Made by a program: the position numbers and the translations under genes. A stretch of DNA of 58,583 bases, from contig JAFMKS010000007.1 of NCBI GenBank assembly GCA_017852835.1, positions 1 to 58,583 on the forward strand, in the 5' to 3' direction. The notes under the pieces were generated by a model, which searched no databases, was not told the origin of the DNA, and saw only the letters and a program-made list of their open reading frames with translations. This document shows, in pieces, positions 8,650 through 20,297 of the stretch; positions within the stretch are counted from its first letter, which is position 1, and every line of letters begins with the position of its first letter. Source of the stretch: Paracoccaceae bacterium (GTDB lineage: Bacteria; Pseudomonadota; Alphaproteobacteria; Rhodobacterales; Rhodobacteraceae).

Positions 8650-9750
8650 ATGAGCAACCCAAGATACGCAAAATTGGTTCAAGGATTACCTGCAACCGTT
8701 CCGTTTATTGGCCCCGAAACCCAAGAACGTGATCGTGGATCTGCGTTTGATGCGCGTCTTGGGGCGAATGAAAATATTTTTGGTCCCTCTCCCAAGGCAA
8801 TTGCGGCCCTGAACACTGCGGCGTCTGATATTTGGATGTATGGTGATCCAACCAGTTTTGATTTGCGTCAGGCACTCAGCACACATTTGGGCTGCGCGAT
8901 GGGCAATGTTGTCGTCGGCGAAGGCATCGACGGATTGTTGGGGTATTTGGTGCGTTTACTAGTGGATGCAGGTGATCATGTTGTAACATCTGATGGGGCC
9001 TACCCAACCTTTAACTATCATGTGGCGGGCTATGGCGGCACATTGCACAAAGTCTCATACAAAGATGACAAAGAGGATTTGCCCGCATTGCTGGCTAAAG
9101 CGGCAGAGGTTGATGCAAAACTTGTGTATTTCGCAAACCCAGATAATCCCATGGGCAGTTGGACAACGGGTGCCGAAATTGAAGCCGCGTTAAATGATAT
9201 CCCATCTGGAACTGTGTTGCTACTGGATGAAGCCTATGTGGAATTTGCGCCCACAGATGCCGTGCCATCCATCGATATTGAAGACCCGCGTGTTATTCGG
9301 ATGCGCACGTTTTCCAAAGCCTATGGGATGGCAGGGGCCCGTGTTGGTTACGCCTTTGGGGCCACTGAGTTGATCACAAGCTTTGAAAAAATTCGCAACC
9401 ATTTCGGCATGAACCGCGCGGCGCAAACGGCAGCGATTGCGGCCTTGCATGATGTGAGTTGGTTGCGCAAAACGATTGCTGATGTCGAAGCCTCGCGGCA
9501 GGCGATTGCCCAAATTGCCGCTGATAATGATTTGGTGGCTCTGCCCTCTGCGACGAACTTTGTTACAATACACTGTGGTCGTGACGGGGATTACGCGCGG
9601 CGCATCATGGACAGTTTGGTGACGCAGGGCGTTTTTGTGCGCATGCCATTCGTCGCCCCCCAAGATCGCTGTATTCGCATCAGCGCGGGTCGTGAACAAG
9701 ATTTAGAATTCGTTGCAGCAGCACTGCCAAAGGCGCTTGCAGACGCTTAG
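8650..9750 (+). CDS. HisC-like PLP-dependent aminotransferase
   Basis: A class I/II aminotransferase (366 aa) related to histidinol-phosphate aminotransferase. Visible residues are ARLGANENIFGPSP near the N-terminus, ANPDNP at 162-167 (cofactor Asn), DEAY at 193-196 and the Schiff-base lysine K223 in RTFSKAYGMAGARVGYAF. It stands away from other his genes, so it may act on aromatic or other amino acids instead. The start is ATG 8650 (MSNPRYAKL); the open frame extends upstream without a good ribosome site. The stop codon overlaps that of the convergent class V aminotransferase. Confidence 0.85.
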   Translation: MSNPRYAKLVQGLPATVPFIGPETQERDRGSAFDARLGANENIFGPSPKAIAALNTAASDIWMYGDPTSFDLRQALSTHLGCAMGNVVVGEGIDGLLGYLVRLLVDAGDHVVTSDGAYPTFNYHVAGYGGTLHKVSYKDDKEDLPALLAKAAEVDAKLVYFANPDNPMGSWTTGAEIEAALNDIPSGTVLLLDEAYVEFAPTDAVPSIDIEDPRVIRMRTFSKAYGMAGARVGYAFGATELITSFEKIRNHFGMNRAAQTAAIAALHDVSWLRKTIADVEASRQAIAQIAADNDLVALPSATNFVTIHCGRDGDYARRIMDSLVTQGVFVRMPFVAPQDRCIRISAGREQDLEFVAAALPKALADA

Positions 9751-10943
9751 GCGCCTGCAATCACATGCGCGGCTGCGTCGATTGCACCTGTTCCGTGGGG
9801 AATGTTGTTCGCGATCAAACCCGCCTGAACGGTTGAGAGCATCCCCAAAATCATTTGCGCGTTCACGTGCCCCATGTGACCAAATCGGAAAAAACCATCG
9901 CCCTTGGGATCCTCGGGTGTTGACATGCCAAGTCCGATACCCAGTGTCAGGCCCGCGGTATGCTGCGTCCAATTGCGTAAATTTTTCGCGTGCGGAATGC
10001 CCATGTGCAAGGCCGTGACCGCGGTACTGCGCAGGGATTTGTCTTGAATATTCATACGCATGGGCCCATCCGTCCCCCAAGATTCAACAGCGGCCCAAAT
10101 GGCCTTGGCCAATGTTGCATGACGTGTCCAAATATTTTCGATGCCCTCGGCCCGGATCATATCCAGCGCAACGCGCAACCCATACAAATGATGCGTAGGG
10201 GCCGTTCCACAGAAATAGTGCGCTAAAATTTCGGGATTGGCGCGTTGCCCCCATTCCCAATACGAACTGATGTATGGCAACTGTTTCTGACGCTGTGCCG
10301 CTTTGTCATTGAAATAGACAAAGGCCATGCCCGCGGGGACCATCAAACCCTTTTGACACGCAGCAACCATGACATCCGCCCCCCAAGCATCCATTTTAAA
10401 TTCATCGCACCCCAATGAGGCCACGCAATCCACCGCCAGCAACGCATGAGACCCCAAATCATCCAATAACGCGCGAACCGCCGCGATATCATTTTTCACA
10501 GATGTTGAGGTGTCGACATGTGTGACCAAAACGGCTTTGTAATAATCGATGGGGTGCGCATGTAGCGCTTTTGCCAGTGCGTTTAAATCAATTGTGGACT
10601 GGGTGCCGTATTCAACGATATCTGCCTCAATCCCCATGGCACGTGCCATCTTGGCCCAACCGTGTGCGAACCACCCTGTTGAGGCAACCAAAACGCGATC
10701 GCCGTGGCAGGCCATGTTTGCCAATGCCGCTTCCCATGCGCCGTGTCCATTTGCGATATAGAGCGCGACGTTGCCTTCGGTTTGGGCCACATAACGCAGA
10801 TCGGGAACTAGTGTATGCGTAAGCTCAACAAGCTCACCTTCATAGATGTTTGGCGATGCGCGGTGCATGGCACGCAATACGGCCTCTGGAATGACAGAGG
10901 GCCCTGGGATCGCAAGATATGTTTGACCACTTGAAAGGTTCAT
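9747..10943 (-). CDS. Class V aminotransferase (serine/alanine-glyoxylate type)
   Basis: A 398-aa fold-type I PLP enzyme. IPGPSVIPEAV at the N-terminus, NGHGAWEAALANM (cofactor phosphate region), VDCVASLG and the PLP lysine K198 in ACQKGL mark the alanine/serine-glyoxylate aminotransferase family. Members move amino groups onto glyoxylate or related oxoacids. The C-terminal FRFGHMGHVN block is also typical. The exact substrate cannot be read from sequence. It has its own promoter region of about 115 nt shared with the divergent phosphatase gene. Confidence 0.87.
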   Translation of the reverse strand: MNLSSGQTYLAIPGPSVIPEAVLRAMHRASPNIYEGELVELTHTLVPDLRYVAQTEGNVALYIANGHGAWEAALANMACHGDRVLVASTGWFAHGWAKMARAMGIEADIVEYGTQSTIDLNALAKALHAHPIDYYKAVLVTHVDTSTSVKNDIAAVRALLDDLGSHALLAVDCVASLGCDEFKMDAWGADVMVAACQKGLMVPAGMAFVYFNDKAAQRQKQLPYISSYWEWGQRANPEILAHYFCGTAPTHHLYGLRVALDMIRAEGIENIWTRHATLAKAIWAAVESWGTDGPMRMNIQDKSLRSTAVTALHMGIPHAKNLRNWTQHTAGLTLGIGLGMSTPEDPKGDGFFRFGHMGHVNAQMILGMLSTVQAGLIANNIPHGTGAIDAAAHVIAGA

Positions 10944-11060
10944 TGGAATTCCTTTTATTTATGCCATCAATCAATAGTCGGGATTTGTGCGACGTCAACA
11001 TGGCTTGCGTTTGGAGTGACGAAACCTTACCTAGGCCATAGGCCGCGCACAGGGACCCTT

Positions 11061-11785
11061 ATGTTTAAGAAAATCGCAGATCGCTATTTTGCTTGGGAAC
11101 GCTATCTGCGTGATTCATTTGGGGACGACATTGAAACCCCTAAAGGGCGGTTTTGGGCCTATGTCCATTTTCATTTGATGGATCACGCATTTTTTCGGGT
11201 GTTGTGGACAAATATGCGCGAAATTGCGCCCGATGTGTACCGATCAAATCAACCCTCGCCACGCAGGATAGCAAAGTGGAAGTCGAAGGGCATCCAAACG
11301 GTTGTTAATCTACGTGGCGCGCCAATCCAATCGCATGGGTTGCTTGAGGAAGAAGCCTGTAAAGCCGCAGGGATTGATATGGTGTGTCTGAAATTTGGGG
11401 CACGTCACGCGCCTGATAGGACACTGTTGCTTGAGCTGTTCGAGATATTTGATGACCTTAAGGTACCGACTGTGTTTCATTGTAAATCAGGGGCAGATCG
11501 CGCAGGTTTTTTTCCGCCCTCTATCTGAATATGGTTGCAGGCCACCCGATGGAGAAAGCGGCAAAACAACTAAGCCTGCGTCACCTGCATGTTGATTTCA
11601 CACCTACAGGTATCCTTGATTATGTTTTGCGTGTGTATATGGAACGCAACCGACGATCGCCCATTTCGTTTCGCGACTGGGTTATTTCAGAGTATGATGC
11701 GCCGACCGTGCATCACGGATATCAAGATCGCATTATGTGGTCAGAAACAGTGGATAAATTGCAGGGCCTTACGCCTGCTGTGTAA
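11061..11785 (+). pseudogene. Tyrosine-phosphatase-family gene with frameshift at a T7 run
   Basis: The first part (from ATG 11061, AGGG upstream) encodes a dual-specificity-like phosphatase: DVYRSNQPSPRRI, then the catalytic CX5R loop C141-KSGAD-R147. The frame then hits a stop at 11526-11528. Directly after the catalytic arginine lies a run of seven T (11507-11513). Shifting frame there gives FSALYLNMVAGHPM and runs on through KQLSLRHLHVDFT to 11785. The two halves together make one family-length protein of about 240 aa. The cause could be a one-base indel in the chromosome, a sequencing error or slippage. The 3' end overlaps the convergent YdcZ-type gene by 17 nt. Confidence 0.75.
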
Positions 11786-12203
11786 TCCAAACACCAAGCG
11801 CCATAACGGCAATGCCACTGGCACGAACAAGGTTCAGAGAATTTTGCGCAGCCCCAAAAAGGGCAAAATGATCGATTGCCGCAGCGCTGACCAACTGTCC
11901 CAACAAAACGAAGAAGACTGCGTTCCCAATACCAAATTTTGGCGCAATAAATGTGATTGAAAGAACGTAAAACGCAATAAGTACGCCGGCAAAAAACAGA
12001 TGCTTTGGCGCCTGATTAACAGTTTTCAATGGATTCAGGCCCGTTGCAAATGCCAGTGCCCATGTGACAAGGCCCGCGATCGTGAACAGAATTGCGGCGG
12101 CAACGATTGGAGATAAGATAAAACGACCAAGGGCTGCATTCAACGCGGCTAGGATGGGAATTCCGATCCCCGCCAGAAACATGATCGCCGCGTAATGGTG
12201 CAT
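11769..12203 (-). CDS. DMT-superfamily membrane protein, YdcZ (DUF606) family
   Basis: A 144-aa inner-membrane protein with four to five hydrophobic segments: IMFLAGIGIPILAALNAALG, AAAILFTIAGLVTWALAFA, LFFAGVLIAFYVLSITFIA, FFVLLGQLVSAAAI and ASGIAVMALGVWI. The motifs GIGIPILAALNA and GNAVFFVLLGQLVSAAAIDHF fit the DUF606/YdcZ branch of drug/metabolite transporters. Substrate unknown. It lies 9 nt downstream of parE on the same strand and may be co-transcribed with it. Confidence 0.8.
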   Translation of the reverse strand: MHHYAAIMFLAGIGIPILAALNAALGRFILSPIVAAAILFTIAGLVTWALAFATGLNPLKTVNQAPKHLFFAGVLIAFYVLSITFIAPKFGIGNAVFFVLLGQLVSAAAIDHFALFGAAQNSLNLVRASGIAVMALGVWITQQA

Positions 12204-12212
12204 GTCGGGGTC

Positions 12213-14168
12213 CTACACGTCCAACTCTTCTACGAAACGCGCATTTTCCTGAATGTACTGGAAACGCAATTCGGGTTTTTTGCCCATCAGCCTTTCGACC
12301 AAATCCGTTGTTTCGCCTGGCTCGTCTTCGTCAATGGTCACGCGGATCAATTTGCGCGTCTTGGGATCCATTGTTGTTTCTTTTAGGTCTTTGGCATCCA
12401 TTTCGCCTAAACCCTTAAATCGTTGGACGTCAATCTTGCCTTTGCCGCCAATCCCTTTGGTCAGATAGGTGTCCTTTTCCAAATCGTTTGAAACGTACAA
12501 ACGCTTGGCGCCTTGGGTCAAACGATAGAGTGGGGGGCAGGCCAAGAATAGGTGACCGTTATCAATTAAAGGGCGCATTTGGGTATAAAAGAATGTCATC
12601 AACAATGAGGCAATATGCGCGCCGTCAACATCCGCATCGGTCATGATGATGATTTTGTCATACCGTAAATCGTCAAGATTAAAGCGTGTCCCCATGCCAA
12701 CGCCCAACGCCTCGCACAGATCGTTGATTTCCGCGTTTTGCCCAAGCTTATTTGATGCGGCTCCTAGGACGTTAAGAATCTTACCCTTTAGGGGAAGCAA
12801 GGCTTGGTTTTCACGGTTTCGCGCGCCCTTGGCCGATCCTCCCGCACTGTCACCCTCAACGATGAAAAGCTCGGTACCCTCGCGGTTTTTGGCGGTACAA
12901 TCGGTTAGCTTACCTGGCAGGCGCAGTTTTTTCGTGGCAGATTTACGGGCGGTTTCTTTTTCCTGACGACGGCGCATGCGTTCTTCTGCGCGCAAAACAA
13001 GGAAGTCTAGGATTGCACCCGCTGATTTTGTATCGGCTGCCAACCAATTGTCGAAATGGTCCCGCACGGAATTTTCAACCAATCGCGCCGCTTCGTTGGT
13101 TGCAAGACGATCTTTTGTCTGACCCACAAATTCGGGTTCGCGAATAAAGCAGCTGACCAATGCGCATCCACCAGTGATCAAATCTTCGCGCGTAATGTCC
13201 TTGGCCTTGCGATTATTGATCCGTTCGCCATAGGCACGAATGCCTTTCAGAATGGCGGCCCAAAAACCGCTTTCGTGCGTCCCGCCTTCGGGTGTTGGAA
13301 CGGTGTTACAATAGGATTGAATAAAACCATCGCGTGATGGGGTCCAGTTGATGGCCCATTCCACCTTGCCGGGTGTTTGAAAACGCTCTTGAAAATCAAC
13401 GACACCCGCAAATGGATTTTCAGAATAGGTCGTCGCGCCATTCAATGTTTCGCGAAGATAGTCAGCTAGCCCACCTGGGAAATGAAAGGTGGCCTCGGTT
13501 GGTGTCGTGCCATCATCAATTTCAGATTTCCAACGAATTTCTACGCCACTGAACAAATACGCTTTGGACCGAATGGATTTGAATAGACGCGCGGGTTTAA
13601 AGCGGTTCGCGCCGAAAATCTGCTCATCTGCGTGAAATGTCACCGATGTTCCGCGACGATTTGGGGCCGCGCCAATCTTCTCAACGCGTGTCTGTGGAAT
13701 GCCGCGGGAAAAGCGTTGTTCAAACAGCTCCTTATTGCGCGCAACTTGTACCACCATTGTGTCCGATAGGGCGTTTACAACCGATGCACCCACACCGTGC
13801 AAGCCGCCCGAGGTCTGATAGGCTTTGCCACTAAACTTGCCGCCCGCATGCAGGGTACACAAAATAACTTCTAGCGCGGATTTGTCTGGAAATTTGGGGT
13901 GTGGATCAATGGGAATGCCTCGTCCGTTGTCCCGAACCGTCAGCGAATAATCAGTGTGCAATTCAACCTCAATGCGGTTCGCATGCCCTGCAACGGCTTC
14001 GTCCATCGAGTTATCAAGGATTTCAGCGACCATATGATGTAATGCACGTTCATCGGTGCCACCGATATACATGCCTGGGCGTTTTCGGACAGGTTCCAGA
14101 CCCTCCAAAACCTCAATGGACGATGCGCTATAATCGTCAGCTTGGCTGTTATCCAAAAGATCAGTCAT
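12213..14168 (-). CDS. parE: DNA topoisomerase IV subunit B
   Basis: The ATPase subunit of topoisomerase IV (651 aa), which unlinks daughter chromosomes with ParC. The GHKL ATPase motifs are visible: EILDNSMDEAVAG, DNGRGIP and GGLHGVGASVVNALS. The TOPRIM metal site shows EGDSAGGSAK and DADVDGAHI. ALLPLKGKILNVLGAASNKLG distinguishes ParE from GyrB. I start at ATG 14168 (MTDLLDNSQ); the open frame extends 29 codons further into AT-rich DNA with a non-conserved sequence. The ribosome site is weak. Confidence 0.93.
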   Translation of the reverse strand: MTDLLDNSQADDYSASSIEVLEGLEPVRKRPGMYIGGTDERALHHMVAEILDNSMDEAVAGHANRIEVELHTDYSLTVRDNGRGIPIDPHPKFPDKSALEVILCTLHAGGKFSGKAYQTSGGLHGVGASVVNALSDTMVVQVARNKELFEQRFSRGIPQTRVEKIGAAPNRRGTSVTFHADEQIFGANRFKPARLFKSIRSKAYLFSGVEIRWKSEIDDGTTPTEATFHFPGGLADYLRETLNGATTYSENPFAGVVDFQERFQTPGKVEWAINWTPSRDGFIQSYCNTVPTPEGGTHESGFWAAILKGIRAYGERINNRKAKDITREDLITGGCALVSCFIREPEFVGQTKDRLATNEAARLVENSVRDHFDNWLAADTKSAGAILDFLVLRAEERMRRRQEKETARKSATKKLRLPGKLTDCTAKNREGTELFIVEGDSAGGSAKGARNRENQALLPLKGKILNVLGAASNKLGQNAEINDLCEALGVGMGTRFNLDDLRYDKIIIMTDADVDGAHIASLLMTFFYTQMRPLIDNGHLFLACPPLYRLTQGAKRLYVSNDLEKDTYLTKGIGGKGKIDVQRFKGLGEMDAKDLKETTMDPKTRKLIRVTIDEDEPGETTDLVERLMGKKPELRFQYIQENARFVEELDV

Positions 14169-14731
14169 GTGAAGTGCTCGATTTATGTTTATAAATATTA
14201 TGACAGCAAGTCCGCCAAAGGAAAAGAGCAGATTGAGAAAACGGCGAGTAGTCAACTCACGCGGTGATTAGTCCTCTGTCCACAGGAATGGACATACACG
14301 CTTAGGACGATTAATGATTTTGTTTTCAGGAAAATTGATATTAACAAAATTGTGGATGATGTTGGTTTTTATGGTTCAAATAAATTCTCAAAAAGATTTA
14401 TTAATTTTGAGAGGATTTTTTGTTAATTATGGATAGCATTCTGAAAAATCTGAATAATATTAAATGAAGGTGAATTTTTGATCATTACATGAAGTTTTTT
14501 GGTATTTAATTATTGAGGCATTTGATGAGTTCTATCATTTATTTGGTACACCAAGTTAATCGCTCTTTGGTTGTGTAAATAAAGTGTTTAGATCGTGATG
14601 AGCGGTCAAATGGTTCCAACGGGTTCCGATAGGGTGCTGGCTTCGGGTAACTTAAGCAGTATTGCATCCCCCACTCCCCTCCAGCTCAAGTGACCCGCCC
14701 AACTTTCCCGAAAAAGAAAATCCTTGTTTGA
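14169..14731. other. AT-rich intergenic region, no gene seen
   Basis: This is about 560 nt between divergent parE and the MATE gene. The stretch 14309-14580 is strikingly AT-rich. It holds two inverted repeats: TGTCCA/TGGACA (14277-14282 and 14289-14294), and TCTCAAAA/TTTTGAGA (14386-14393 and 14405-14412) followed by GGA and six T, which resembles a rightward terminator. The last 150 nt are GC-richer and contain CCCCACTCCCCTCC. No tRNA fold and no convincing open frame was found. Confidence 0.6.
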
Positions 14732-17379
<2,648 letters not shown>

Positions 17380-17399
17380 TCACATAAATTGAGAAAAAG

Positions 17400-17792
17400 A
17401 TGCCAGATAACGAATTTGATTGGTATGGGCCTGAAACCTCGACGTTCGGCGATCGCGTATGCGCGGCGCGCGAACAGGCAGGAATGACGCAAAAACAATT
17501 GGCCAAACGATTGGGTGTGAAACATTCGACCATCATTTCGTGGGAACAGGATTTATCTGAACCGCGTGCGAACCGACTTTCTATGTTGGCGGGCATTCTA
17601 AATGTGTCGTTTAGTTGGTTGCTAACGGGTGAGGGCGAGGGCATAGAGTCCCCAGATGAGCATTCTGAATTAACACCAGAAATTTCAGAAATCTTGATTG
17701 AAATTCGCGATCTAAAAGCCTCATTGGTTAAAAGCGCAGATCGTTTAGGACGTCTGGAAAAGAAACTTCGCACCAAACTGAAAGAAAGCTGA
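17400..17792 (+). CDS. XRE-family helix-turn-helix regulator
   Basis: A 130-aa DNA-binding protein. The HTH occupies about residues 16-75 (FGDRVCAAREQAGMTQKQLA, then GVKHSTIISWEQDLSEPR). A C-terminal helix (EILIEIRDLKASLVKSADRLGRLEKKL) looks like a coiled-coil dimerisation segment. It overlaps sdhE by 1 nt, so the two are translated together. GAGAAAAAG precedes the ATG. The target genes are unknown; a regulator fused to an sdhE operon suggests control of respiration, but that is inference. Confidence 0.85.
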   Translation: MPDNEFDWYGPETSTFGDRVCAAREQAGMTQKQLAKRLGVKHSTIISWEQDLSEPRANRLSMLAGILNVSFSWLLTGEGEGIESPDEHSELTPEISEILIEIRDLKASLVKSADRLGRLEKKLRTKLKES

Positions 17793-18052
17793 TGGAAACG
17801 CGCGAACATAAAATCAAACGTTTGACCATGCGATCTATGCGCCGTGGGATCAAAGAAATGGATTTGATTTTGATGCACTATGCTCAGGACAAATTGTCAG
17901 GCATGAGTGATGACGCATTGGATCATTATGATGCGCTGCTGAATGAAAATGACCAGGACCTATATCAATGGTGTTCGGGACAGCTTCCACCAGCGAGTGA
18001 GTTCACGGATCTGATTGCGGATATCAAGGTGCACATCGCTGAACGTTTTTAA
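17792..18052 (+). CDS. sdhE: Succinate dehydrogenase assembly factor SdhE
   Basis: An 86-aa soluble protein that promotes covalent attachment of FAD to SdhA. The family signature SMRRGIKEMDLIL (an RGxxE-type motif) is at about residues 14-26, followed by helical ALDHYDALLNENDQDLYQW. The start ATG overlaps the stop of the XRE gene (TGATG). The sdh operon itself is not in the window. Confidence 0.9.
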   Translation: METREHKIKRLTMRSMRRGIKEMDLILMHYAQDKLSGMSDDALDHYDALLNENDQDLYQWCSGQLPPASEFTDLIADIKVHIAERF

Positions 18053-18123
18053 CGTTCAAATTTTTAACTTTATCTTCGGAAATATTGCGCAGTTTCGGCA
18101 CAGTAATTGTGTCGGAGGTGACG

Positions 18124-18621
18124 ATGAATAGTATTAACCCGTTCTGGCAAAACACCGACACCTCGGTGGCCCAGCAGTATTTAGATGCTCTGTCTTTGAT
18201 TGAACGTCTGCACCGTTTGCTGTTGGATGTGATCAAGGATGAATTTGAACTTTTGGGTGTTTTGGAAATCAACGCAGTTCAGGCGTTGCGATTGTTCAAT
18301 ATTGGTGAAAACGAGGTAACGGCGGGTGAGCTGAAGTCGCGCGAATATTATCAGGGTGGTAACGTAAGCTATAATTTAAAAAAGCTAGTCGATTTGGGAT
18401 ATATGCATCATCAGCGTTGTGAAATGGATCGGCGGTCCGTTCGCGTTAAATTAACCGCCAAGGGGCGGGATATTAAAGATACACTATCGCAGTTATTTGT
18501 GAAACACGCCGAAATTTTGCAAACCCGCGCGGATTTGTCATCTCAGCATGTGGATACGATTACCAAGGGTCTAAAATCGTTAGAGCGTTTTTGGACCGAT
18601 CAAATTAGATATATCTACTAA
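18124..18621 (+). CDS. MarR-family winged-helix regulator, LdtR-like
   Basis: A 165-aa regulator. It has N-terminal dimerisation helices, then the winged HTH (ITAGELKSRE-type recognition: VTAGELKSREYYQGGNVSYN, then LKKLVDLGYM) and the wing DRRSVRVKLTAKG. NVSYNLKKLVDLGYMHHQRCEMDRRS is the pattern I associate with LdtR, which controls L,D-transpeptidase and stress genes in alphaproteobacteria. ATG 18124 follows a strong GGAGG. It is monocistronic, with a terminator right after it. Confidence 0.82.
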   Translation: MNSINPFWQNTDTSVAQQYLDALSLIERLHRLLLDVIKDEFELLGVLEINAVQALRLFNIGENEVTAGELKSREYYQGGNVSYNLKKLVDLGYMHHQRCEMDRRSVRVKLTAKGRDIKDTLSQLFVKHAEILQTRADLSSQHVDTITKGLKSLERFWTDQIRYIY

Positions 18622-18630
18622 AGTTTGTTT

Positions 18631-18659
18631 GGCTGGCCAATGGGGCCAGCCTTATTTTT
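18631..18659 (+). terminator. Intrinsic terminator after the LdtR-like gene
   Basis: An 8-bp perfect stem GGCTGGCC (18631-18638)/GGCCAGCC (18644-18651) with a 5-nt loop is followed by TTATTTTT. It also separates the convergent gloA. Confidence 0.85.
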
Positions 18660-18665
18660 ACGGCC

Positions 18666-19094
18666 TTACCAGTGCCCAATATTTTCCATTGATGTCCAAG
18701 GTTCTTTAGGTTCAAGCGCGCTGCCCATCTGCAAAAGTTCGATTGAAATGTTGTCAGGTGAACGCACAAAGGCCATGCGACCATCCCGCGGCGGGCGGTT
18801 GATGGTCACGCCATTGTCCATCAAGTGTTGGCACATATCATAGATATTTTCGACCTCATAGGCCAAGTGGCCGAAATGACGGCTGTCACTTGGTAACCCA
18901 TCATCACCGTCCCAATTATAGGTCAGCTCAACTGGACAATCCTCGTGCCCTTCGGGAGCCATAAAGATCAATGTGAAACGGCCTTGTTCACTATCGTAAT
19001 GGCGTGTTTTCTTAAGCCCCAAAAGTTCAAAGAAGGCTTGTGATTTTTCAAGATCCTTCACGCGGACCATGGTGTGTAAATATCGAATTTGCAT
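18666..19094 (-). CDS. gloA: Lactoylglutathione lyase (glyoxalase I)
   Basis: Converts the methylglyoxal-glutathione hemithioacetal to S-lactoylglutathione in the cytosol. The 142-aa VOC-fold protein has two beta-alpha-beta modules. Metal-ligand regions are YLHTMVRV (His), VELTYNWD (Glu), HFGHLAYEV (His) and ISIELLQ (Glu). The start follows GGGGA at 5 nt. It lies 25 nt downstream of the lipoprotein-like gene on the same strand, so read-through transcription is likely. Confidence 0.93.
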   Translation of the reverse strand: MQIRYLHTMVRVKDLEKSQAFFELLGLKKTRHYDSEQGRFTLIFMAPEGHEDCPVELTYNWDGDDGLPSDSRHFGHLAYEVENIYDMCQHLMDNGVTINRPPRDGRMAFVRSPDNISIELLQMGSALEPKEPWTSMENIGHW

Positions 19095-19119
19095 AAAATT
19101 CCCCGTGTGTTTTCGGAAT

Positions 19120-20217
19120 TTATGGCAGGTTCCGATCTAAAATAAAACCACCAGCTTCTTCGTATTGATCGATTTCTCTATCATAAGTGCCGTTTTGTGA
19201 ATTCATGAACTGTGTTGGATCTTGCGATGTCAATGTGATGACGCCCGCACCTTCGGGAATGAGCCCCTCTGCATTTGTGGACAATATTCCGTAAACAGAC
19301 CCAGTTTCAAAAGTGCTTTCGCCAAGGTCAGTGTCGAATTCCGTCGTGAACTCTCCGTTTAAATCCATCTCGCTTTCTACAACAAAACGTATTGTGTCTG
19401 GATGGTTAAGTTCATAACCGGGGTCACCTTTCAAAGACAGTCCCGTCACCATTGAGTATCTGGTTCTGTTGTTCATCCTGAATTGTGTCGAGCGCGAGAC
19501 ATTTGGATCTTGAATGTCAACTTGAAAAAAGAGTTCCGCGATTACATATTCTCCGCCTGTTGTTCCCTTTTTGGTACGTAGACCAAGATATTCGCCCGTC
19601 CTCGCAATCTCACCGTCTTCTCCAGGTGAAAATGTAACCAGAACATTATTTTCATCGAATTGCTCTCGTTGGTACTTATATCCCTTCAACGTGTCGGTAA
19701 CCTTGAACACATGGTGAACGACGACATACCCAATAGCGCCTGATGTTGACGTTCCCGCAATCGCAAAAGACCCGTTTTGCGGAATGCTTTGAGAATTTTG
19801 AGGGTCAGTGACGGTGAATGGTGCGGCATAGACATCTTGTGTGCCAAAACCACCGAAATTTGTGACCTTCGTGTGCGGATCACTCGTGGTACAATCAAAC
19901 CCGAGATTGTCGATATAAAGAACTTCGTTTCTATTTTCGACGGCATAATGCACATCCCCAGCCCCACCGAAAGTGCGGATGATTGAATTATTTTCGGGCG
20001 TGACGTTCACAACGGAATTACCATCCGGCGGCGTAGCACCGCCAAATGAAATGGATGTTACAGTATTTTCCGATGTGTCTGAGTTCCCTGAACCATCGGT
20101 GTTATCTGTCGTACCAATGTTATTGTAGGATGTTTCGTCAGTCGTCGCTGTGTTTGAGTCGGCTGCATTGTCAAAGGGATTGGTGCCCGCACCACCGCCA
20201 CAGGATGCGACAAACAT
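19120..20217 (-). CDS. Lipoprotein-like hypothetical protein with truncated signal peptide
   Basis: A 365-aa protein of unknown function. It opens MFVASCGGG, a lipobox-like VASC with glycines, then a long Asn/Thr/Asp/Ser-rich linker (to about residue 55) and a beta-rich domain of repeated FGG, GDVHYAVENRNEVLY and similar strands. A lipoprotein should have a basic n-region and about 15 hydrophobic residues before the cysteine; only five residues are present and an in-frame TAA lies just upstream. A hydrophobic stretch (YVYFYILINISAL) is encoded one frame away, ending at the same place, which suggests a recent frameshift near 20218-20225. It lies upstream of gloA. Confidence 0.7.
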   Translation of the reverse strand: MFVASCGGGAGTNPFDNAADSNTATTDETSYNNIGTTDNTDGSGNSDTSENTVTSISFGGATPPDGNSVVNVTPENNSIIRTFGGAGDVHYAVENRNEVLYIDNLGFDCTTSDPHTKVTNFGGFGTQDVYAAPFTVTDPQNSQSIPQNGSFAIAGTSTSGAIGYVVVHHVFKVTDTLKGYKYQREQFDENNVLVTFSPGEDGEIARTGEYLGLRTKKGTTGGEYVIAELFFQVDIQDPNVSRSTQFRMNNRTRYSMVTGLSLKGDPGYELNHPDTIRFVVESEMDLNGEFTTEFDTDLGESTFETGSVYGILSTNAEGLIPEGAGVITLTSQDPTQFMNSQNGTYDREIDQYEEAGGFILDRNLP

Positions 20218-20297
20218 CGCAATGCGGAAATATTAATAAGTATATAAAAATATACATAAGTATTGATCAATTTGTGGTGGATTGGTGCATATCGCGG

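Noticed and set aside
14640-14700. C-rich stretch CCCCACTCCCCTCC as an anti-Shine-Dalgarno small RNA
   Set aside because: No promoter, hairpin terminator or known CCUCCUCCC-type repeat is seen; left as plain intergenic DNA.
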